From the NCBI RefSeq assembly GCF_029667115.1, contig NZ_JARUIU010000012.1:1-64000 (forward strand): a DNA stretch of 64,000 nucleotides. The letters are read 5' to 3'. Position numbers and translations under genes: made by a program. Position 1 is the first letter of the stretch, and each line of letters opens with the position of its first letter. This DNA comes from Jeotgalibacillus sp. ET6 (GTDB taxonomy: Bacteria; Bacillota; Bacilli; Bacillales; Jeotgalibacillaceae). The notes under the pieces are model-generated. The model was not told the origin of the DNA. It worked only from the letters and a program-made list of their open reading frames with translations, and did no database searches. Positions 58,928 through 64,000 of this stretch are shown in pieces.

Positions 58928-60202
58928 TTAGCTACCCATACGCCGACGCACTTTTTCACTTGCAATAAATGCATGTTTGAAACAAATGCTAGCTCGCTTA
59001 TAAGCATGGAGTTCTTCATAAAATGCTGCCCATAATGGGGCATAGTACAAAGTTAATGAATAATGCTCTTGTTCAGAGAAATAAGGGAACACTAGCTCCT
59101 CTATGTTATTTAACTTATTTAGCGTGTAGTCTCGCTCACTTGCATAGTTCAACAATTCTCTTTGATATTGATGATGAAGGACTTCAAATCGTTTTCTGGG
59201 ATAGTTGGTGAATAGCTTAAGCAACGTTTCTTCATCACCTTGTTGATAAGCAGCCCTCATCCAATTGATTACAACATGTAAATCTTCCTCAGAGCTATTT
59301 GCCTGTTCGTAATATGACATCGCTTCCTTGAATAAACCCTGACATTCATAGCAATAGGCAAGGTTATTGTAGAGAGAACTCCATTGCCTTGGGGTTTGTA
59401 TAGCTGAAACATTTCTCAACAATTCTAAACCTGCTTCAAATTCCAACAATGCCTCTTGAAATCTATGTAAATCATTCAAAATGACTCCTTTCATAGAATA
59501 AAGCTTCAACTGAAATAAAGGTTTGTATTGATGCGAGAACGTATCAGCTGAACGATTGATGTAATATAGAGCTTGCTGGAATGAATAATAGCGATGGTGG
59601 GCAAAAGCTAAATGATAAAGATAATTCGCTTGTTCAAAACGATTGGCCGTATTCATATAATTGCTGACGTGCTGTTGTTCTTCTCTAAAGATAATCTCTT
59701 CAAACTCCAGAAATAATAAATGAACATTCGTCGTAATCGCTATATACATTTGGGTCACCCTATCTTGATGCCAAGTGATGAAAGGTTCTATTTTCATCAG
59801 TAACTTTCTAGCTTCAATTAGCTCATCGATGGATGACAAATAGCGACTGTAGACTAAACCAGCTAGTAAATCGATTTCCTGATGTAAAACCTCCGATTGA
59901 TAGGAATTTAACGCTGCTAATTCGCTTTGTGTAAGAGTTTCATTCGATAATAGTTTTGCGTACATTATTTCCAGGAGCGAATGTTTCAACTCTAAATTAG
60001 CTACCTCATTCTCAAAGTCAATTCCTAGTCGTGCCAACAGCATTTCGTATACAGTTTGCTCTGCAACCACGACACCATTTTCAATACGGCTCAAATAAGA
60101 AGGTGTGCAAATGCCTAAAGCTACATCATCCTGTCTTAAACTTTGTTGCTGACGATGATATTTGATCAACCGCCCCCAGCTCTTTCCTTCTCTATCTGTC
60201 AT
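58928..60202 (-). CDS. XRE-type HTH regulator with C-terminal TPR domain
   Basis: A 424-residue protein; ATG at 60202 follows GGAGAGGTGACGAC. Residues 7-65 are an HTH (RQDDVALGICTPSYLSRIEN). The rest is a run of helical repeats with TPR features (LYNNLAYCYECQGLFKEAMS, YYEQ; FQEALLEFEAGLELL). This is the plan of peptide-responsive RRNPP regulators (PlcR, Rap, AimR, Rgg groups). No small peptide gene was found next to it, so the signal may be a drug or other ligand. It is first in an operon with the MFS exporter and phosphatase-like gene. TATAAT is present on the minus strand at about 60243. Confidence 0.82.
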   Translation of the reverse strand: MTDREGKSWGRLIKYHRQQQSLRQDDVALGICTPSYLSRIENGVVVAEQTVYEMLLARLGIDFENEVANLELKHSLLEIMYAKLLSNETLTQSELAALNSYQSEVLHQEIDLLAGLVYSRYLSSIDELIEARKLLMKIEPFITWHQDRVTQMYIAITTNVHLLFLEFEEIIFREEQQHVSNYMNTANRFEQANYLYHLAFAHHRYYSFQQALYYINRSADTFSHQYKPLFQLKLYSMKGVILNDLHRFQEALLEFEAGLELLRNVSAIQTPRQWSSLYNNLAYCYECQGLFKEAMSYYEQANSSEEDLHVVINWMRAAYQQGDEETLLKLFTNYPRKRFEVLHHQYQRELLNYASERDYTLNKLNNIEELVFPYFSEQEHYSLTLYYAPLWAAFYEELHAYKRASICFKHAFIASEKVRRRMGS

Positions 60203-60392
60203 TGTCGTCACCTCTCCATTCATTTTAACAAATTCTCTTTATTATATATTGTGTATATCGTGAGGATCACTATCGATTATCTACAGATTTTCACTGTGCT
60301 TACACAACTAGAAAAAGCCATTATATTGATCGCTATTTTGAATCGATCTTAACTATGCGGTGAATGAAACAAACCGAGTCAGGGTCATTTCA

Positions 60393-60530
60393 TCACACCG
60401 TAACATGTTTGAAAGCTTTAAATACGAGGATCGGGAACTCTTTTTTAAGAGATTCTTCAGGGATTCCCGTATCTTCAGACGTTGCTGCGATGATTTCCAA
60501 AAAGACTTCTTTTTCTTTGTGTAAATGCAT
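60393..60530 (-). pseudogene. AbiEii/AbiGii-type toxin remnant (first 45 codons)
   Basis: ATG at 60530 opens MHLHKEKEVFLEIIAATSED and TGIPEESLKKEF. This resembles the N-terminus of AbiEii-type nucleotidyltransferase toxins, in which a short acidic-lysine-aromatic block (EKDYWVT) follows. Here that block is lost and the frame ends after 45 residues, against about 250-300 for the family. Non-functional. Confidence 0.5.
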
Positions 60531-60675
60531 CCCATAGCCCACTTTCGTCTAATGCTAGCTTGGTTTTTTGCGGATAGTTTTGGATACAGTCTTGGATTTC
60601 CTGCGGATTCATTTCACATGTGGCCATATAATCAACAATTCGTTGTTTGACTAATTCCAGCAGTTTTTATAGGCA
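60475..60675 (-). pseudogene. AbiEi-type (DUF6088-like) antitoxin C-terminal remnant
   Basis: The minus-strand frame just ahead of and overlapping the toxin start reads RIVDYMATCEMNPQEIQDC and YPQKTKLALDESGLWDAFTQ, like the last part of an AbiE-type antitoxin. No start codon remains. Position and overlap match a normal antitoxin-toxin order. Confidence 0.4.
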
Positions 60676-60729
60676 AAAGGAGGAGGGGCACGGTACTCTC
60701 TAGACAAATTACATAAGGAGTTGACCTGT

Positions 60730-61134
60730 ATGAAGGTATCATTTTTACATGATGCACACCAGAAACGTTTCGAGGAATTACGTTTTGAAGTGAGAGATGA
60801 AAAAATCCGTTCGGACCCCAAGTGCCTGGCCCTCCTTTATCTTATAGCCGGGGACAGCCATTTCTTTATAAAAGCTTCGCCCTACTTTAATACAACATAC
60901 GGTGTTTTTGATTCAGAAGCGATGTTTGAAATCGAAGAATTCGGCAGTAGCAGTCTAAAAACCCTAGAAAAAACAGCTGTGAATCTGTTTAGCTTTAACG
61001 ATTACGTTACCCCGGCAGAGCTCGTAGATAACTTAGAAAACGAGCACTTTCAGTTAGTTTTGAATGCTATTCTCCTTCAACGTGATGGACTTAATCGAGG
61101 TTATGAAGCCCCTGAAGAAAAAATGTACTCGTAA
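60730..61134 (+). CDS. DUF6075-like protein
   Basis: A 134-residue protein. ATG at 60730 has AAGGAG eight to ten bases before it, so the upstream TTG is rejected. It begins MKVSFLHDAHQKRFEEL and has ALLYLIAGDSHFFIKASPYF in the middle, a pattern seen in DUF6075 proteins of Bacillota phages and integrative elements. No catalytic motif is visible. Its setting among AbiE and mobilisation remnants agrees with a mobile-element gene. Function unknown. Confidence 0.65.
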   Translation: MKVSFLHDAHQKRFEELRFEVRDEKIRSDPKCLALLYLIAGDSHFFIKASPYFNTTYGVFDSEAMFEIEEFGSSSLKTLEKTAVNLFSFNDYVTPAELVDNLENEHFQLVLNAILLQRDGLNRGYEAPEEKMYS

Positions 61135-61244
61135 ACGCATTTGTTAAACCTAAAGACCAGTTTATTTAGTAAGTGCAAATAGCCGCCTCTATAAGGAGGC
61201 AGCTATACTCTGTGTTAAACTAAAGCAATTTACTCTTCCACTAT

Positions 61245-61294
61245 CCTGCTTCGTTAGCGAAAGAAACAGCTACTCTTGTTGAGCAATCGCTCCC
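61245..61294 (+). repeat. Short dispersed repeat, copy A
   Basis: 50 bp, identical at 43 positions to 61899-61948. Contains CGTTAGCGAAAGAA and TACTCTTGTTGAGC. It lies just past the stop of the Nudix gene at 61301. Similar sequences occur in Bacillus intergenic regions as far as I recall. Confidence 0.7.
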
Positions 61295-61300
61295 GTTAGG

Positions 61301-61795
61301 TCATGAAGAACAGAGGTTTAACGCATCTTCTAAGATTAATTTCGCAAGCTCATGGTCATTAATTACAAATGGTACTTCAGAGGGCTCAACCCAAATTCGA
61401 GCAGACGATTCATGTTCTCGGAGAAAAGGTAAACAATCGATAACATCCATTCTAAAAAAAGCTTGATAAGCAATCAAAGGATACTTTCCTCTTGAATCAA
61501 AGGACGGATTTTCTTTGTGGCTCACTTCAATTGAACCTATATATTTGATTGTTCCTTTCACATAACCCTCTTCATATGTTTCTCGTAGTATTGCTTCTTC
61601 TATTTTCTCACCAGTCTCCACGTGTCCTCCCGGATAATTAAACCCTCGATGACTTATATTAGCTAATAGTATATTCCCATCTTTAATACATACTGCATGA
61701 ACACTGGTCACCTTTAAAGATTCAGTTAATTTCAATTGCGGCATCCAAGTAAGTTTCACATTATTTCCACCCCAATCAACAAAAATAGTTTGCAT
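61301..61795 (-). CDS. Nudix hydrolase
   Basis: A 164-residue protein; ATG at 61795 follows AAGGAG. The Nudix box is GGHVETGEKIEEAILRETYE followed by EGYV, matching GX5EX7REUXEEXGU. The surrounding SHRGFNYPGGH is typical. It should cleave a nucleoside diphosphate linked to another group using magnesium. One of two neighbouring Nudix genes on the same strand, 181 bp apart; they are only related through the box. Confidence 0.88.
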   Translation of the reverse strand: MQTIFVDWGGNNVKLTWMPQLKLTESLKVTSVHAVCIKDGNILLANISHRGFNYPGGHVETGEKIEEAILRETYEEGYVKGTIKYIGSIEVSHKENPSFDSRGKYPLIAYQAFFRMDVIDCLPFLREHESSARIWVEPSEVPFVINDHELAKLILEDALNLCSS

Positions 61796-61898
61796 TAAAT
61801 ATCTCAACTCCTTGTCTTATGTATTAACTTAGTTATTCATTGAATTACTTTATATAAACTTTCGTCACCATTTTAAAAATATCTATTTGTTAAACTAA

Positions 61899-61948
61899 CC
61901 TGCGCCGTTAGCGAAAGAAGCAGTTACTCTTGTTGAGCTAACTCTCCC
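61899..61948 (+). repeat. Short dispersed repeat, copy B
   Basis: Second copy of the 50 bp repeat, just past the stop of the Nudix gene at 61977. Both copies are preceded by GTTAAACTAA within 10-35 bp. The two copies have the same orientation and the same place relative to a Nudix gene. Confidence 0.7.
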
Positions 61949-61976
61949 TTGGTTTAATAAATAGTTGTTAGATATA

Positions 61977-62444
61977 TTATCCAATAACCGGTAGCTGTTT
62001 TTTCGATAATAAATCATCGATAAGCATTTGATGTTCCGTGAATATATTTTCTGGTAAATCATCAATTGAATAAAATTTGTTCTGCAAGGACTCCTCATTG
62101 CTCTCAATTAATTCTCCACTATAATTTTTACAGATAAATGATATAAGGACGGGTGATACCTGGTCCCCATTAGAAAAAGTCTTGTCATATTGAGGGCCTG
62201 AGTAAATCCCAAATAGCTTAAGTTCTTTTAAGATAAGACCTGTCTCTTCATATACTTCTCTTTTAGCAGTATCTTGAACACTCTCTCCAAAATCCATAAA
62301 TCCACCTGGTAAACCCCATTGTTTGTTGTCAGAACGTTTTTGCATTAGCAATCGATTTTCTCTATCAAAAACCATTGCACCTGAAACCACCATAATCACC
62401 TTTTCATTTTCTACCATTGACCTTATATGTTTGATGTACTCCAT
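61977..62444 (-). CDS. Nudix hydrolase (ADP-ribose pyrophosphatase/MutT type)
   Basis: A 155-residue protein with AAAGGAG before the ATG. The Nudix box is GGFMDFGESVQDTAKREVYE followed by ETGLI, a full match to the consensus. The N-terminal VVSGAMVFDRENRLLMQKRS and KQWGLPGG are standard. Later LFGIYSGPQYDKTFSNGDQV suits the MutT/NudG-like branch that often acts on phosphorylated antibiotics or nucleotides. Separate ribosome binding site; likely its own transcript or shared with the next Nudix gene downstream. Confidence 0.9.
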   Translation of the reverse strand: MEYIKHIRSMVENEKVIMVVSGAMVFDRENRLLMQKRSDNKQWGLPGGFMDFGESVQDTAKREVYEETGLILKELKLFGIYSGPQYDKTFSNGDQVSPVLISFICKNYSGELIESNEESLQNKFYSIDDLPENIFTEHQMLIDDLLSKKQLPVIG

Positions 62445-62536
62445 TAAAACACTCCTTTATAGTAAACAATCAAGCTGTTGCTTCTAAAATATTGCTCGTT
62501 CGTTTCTATGTATTAAGTGAGAGAACAATATGAGTT

Positions 62537-63076
62537 TTAGTGTCCTTTTTTTAGTGCCCGATTGGAATGAATGGTCCATTGTTCACGCCATCGCACTAAT
62601 AATGCTCGATCGTTCCAATCACGGTTTTTAACGGTAAATCCCTGTTTTGAAATTTCTCGAGTAGTCATCAAGATGTGTGCATGGGGATTTTTTGGATCCT
62701 CCCGGTGAATCGCAATATCAGCGATCATTCCGTTGTAAACAAATTGTGTATGTACATAGTCTTTAATTAAATCCGTCTGCTGCTCTGCAGACAGTTCTGT
62801 GGGAAGCGATACCTTTATTTCTCTTGCAATTTGGGAGTTTTTGCGTGTTTCGGATTTCTCAGCTTCGTTCCATAAACGGTTGCGATCGTGTACCCATTCA
62901 GGAGCATGAGAAGGAGAAATTATCATGGTTTCCGGTTGTAAGTATCGTTTGTAAAACGTCGTTTGGCCGGTACGTTCATCTAGCAGACGTTCTCCTGAAC
63001 GATACGCAGCAGAAGCGACAGAGGATTGACCATTGCTTCGTGAAAGCACTTGGGCAGAAAATTCATAAATAGTCAT
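62537..63076 (-). pseudogene. MobA/MobL relaxase, truncated to its N-terminal domain
   Basis: ATG at 63076 opens MTIYEFSAQVLSRSNGQSSV, typical for MobA/MobL relaxases, followed by ASAAYRSGERLLDE. The histidine-rich metal motif HREDPKNPHAHILMTTR is intact. The frame ends after WTIHSNRALKKGH, about 180 residues, whereas family members continue for another 200 or more. So the DNA-nicking domain is cut short and the protein is probably not functional. It marks a lost mobilisable plasmid or element. Confidence 0.75.
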
Positions 63077-63530
63077 GGTTTCATCTTTCCTCTCCAAGAA
63101 GTTCTTACACATTACGCTTTAAACGAGTGTAAAGCTTCGATAATTCAGATTTGATTAATTGAATAGAACTTCTCAATTACCTTCAGTACCTGTAACTTTA
63201 ACAAAAAAGACAAATAAAAAATTCAACCTACCGACCTAAATGAGGTACTTTTTTTGAAGGAGAGTGTCTGATACTAATCAGAAGCTAGCTTCCACTCTTC
63301 TTTTATAATCTGATTGGACAAGTGTAAGTTTAAAGTAAACCTTAATCATAAGTACCTTCTAGATCAACATTATTCAATAAATTAAAAAATTAGATTGATC
63401 AAAATAATTTGTTAAGTAGAATCATTTTGATTACTTCCAGTAATCCTTGATCAATTAACAGCTCCTGTTAATTTAATTGCATCTTTTCACTAACCTCTTA
63501 TATCGAATAACATTAAAGTTCAAGATTTAT
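63077..63530. other. 454 bp non-coding gap
   Basis: AT-rich sequence with no convincing gene on either strand. ACCTAAATGAGGT followed by a T7 run near 63230-63255 could be a weak terminator on the plus strand. Otherwise nothing is seen. Confidence 0.5.
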
Positions 63531-64000
63531 CTAAAATACCTTATTTCGATAAATTCTAACTGACAGGAACCATGAACCAACATATAAAATCATACCAAGT
63601 GAAACAAGCAGCAAATATATTTGATAATCTTGTATAGTTAATAATGTATGAACTAATTCCCTAATTCGATCGTTCAAGTTATGAATAAATAGACCAATAA
63701 CTACAAGATAAGTAACAAAAATCCCTAAGGAAGCAATTAATAAATATTGGCTTTTAAATCTATACAAAAATGGCAACATGAATGAAGTAAATCCTATTAC
63801 AAGAAGAAAAGTAATAAATAATTCTTCCCACGGTGTTATTATTCCATGCATCACTAGGTTCATGATTAAAATTGCAAAAAAGATAATGAAGATGTAAATA
63901 ACTGACCCAATATATTTTGAGCTAACGATTTCTTTTCTCGTATAAGGCAAAGAATTTAATAAAATATTGATTGAAGGCTTTTCATCAATTGCAAAAGCAG
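63531..64000 (-). CDS. ABC-2 type transporter permease, C-terminal part (5' end outside window)
   Basis: The frame is open to the window edge and reads LLNSLPYTRKEIVSSKYIGS near its visible start, the hallmark loop of ABC-2 permeases of the ABC2_membrane_5 kind. At least four further membrane segments follow, ending LSVRIYRNKVF. It would form the membrane half of an exporter, with its ATPase expected upstream beyond 64000. Substrate unknown. Confidence 0.75.
   Translation of the reverse strand, partial: AFAIDEKPSINILLNSLPYTRKEIVSSKYIGSVIYIFIIFFAILIMNLVMHGIITPWEELFITFLLVIGFTSFMLPFLYRFKSQYLLIASLGIFVTYLVVIGLFIHNLNDRIRELVHTLLTIQDYQIYLLLVSLGMILYVGSWFLSVRIYRNKVF

Noticed and set aside
58906-59043. 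Longer start for the MFS transporter
   Set aside because: It would run 116 bp into the upstream regulator gene; ATG at 58905 fits the operon spacing and the first membrane segment.

Overview
The window looks like chromosomal DNA of an endospore-forming, low-GC Bacillota of the Bacillaceae or a close family. Support comes from a SpoVIF-like sporulation protein, a 42-residue YjcZ-type glycine-rich sporulation protein, strong AGGAGG ribosome binding sites, an S-box (SAM-I) riboswitch, and a GH10 xylanase and AraR that, from memory, resemble Bacillus proteins. The genus cannot be fixed from the sequence alone.

Layout. Positions 1-20.3 kb hold housekeeping and accessory single genes: a DUF1538 membrane protein with a double P-II regulator, two FAD oxidoreductases, a C45 acyltransferase-like protein, a DinB-like protein, an HpaB-type flavin monooxygenase, a secreted M14 carboxypeptidase, DUF421, a DUF2268 protease, sporulation genes, EcsC, a BCCT transporter and an OatA-type acyltransferase. 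Positions 20.4-25.6 kb hold a cysJ-cysI-threonine synthase operon behind a clear promoter and an S-box riboswitch. Positions 25.7-26.8 kb carry a small HTH regulator and an SH3-NlpC/P60 wall hydrolase.

Positions 27.1-48.9 kb form an arabinoxylan utilisation region. It has a GH120 beta-xylosidase with a D-xylonate-type dehydratase and 2-keto-3-deoxy-pentonate-type aldolase, divergent from an AraC regulator. Next come AraR, an AraNPQ-like sugar importer, a YesL-like protein and a GH51 arabinofuranosidase, then a class I fructose-bisphosphate aldolase and a secreted GH10 xylanase. Last is an operon of polyol-type dehydrogenase, GntR regulator, GH43 xylosidase and GH67 alpha-glucuronidase. Secreted xylanase would cut xylan, the importer would take up oligomers, and the leaderless GH51/GH43/GH67/GH120 enzymes would finish them inside the cell. 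No xylose isomerase or xylulokinase lies in the window; the dehydratase and aldolase suggest an oxidative (xylonate) branch.

Positions 51.06-63.5 kb are an accessory, partly decayed island. It begins where a glutathionyl-hydroquinone reductase gene is cut off, and holds an integrase tail, an operon of four tyrosine recombinases, remnants of an IS3-family element, an AbiE toxin-antitoxin pair and a MobA/MobL relaxase, plus intact HTH-TPR, MFS, inositol-phosphatase-like and two Nudix genes. The window ends inside an ABC-2 permease.

The most unusual items are: (a) a 635-residue tyrosine recombinase made of four 113-residue N-terminal units in exact register plus one catalytic domain, inside the four-recombinase operon; (b) a roughly 220 bp dispersed repeat with GGGACAAAA/TTTTGTCCC ends present in about ten full or partial copies, nearly always just after a stop codon; (c) coupling of threonine synthase to sulfite reductase under S-box control; and (d) a perfect 20 bp palindrome between the -35 and -10 of the dehydrogenase-GntR-xylosidase operon.
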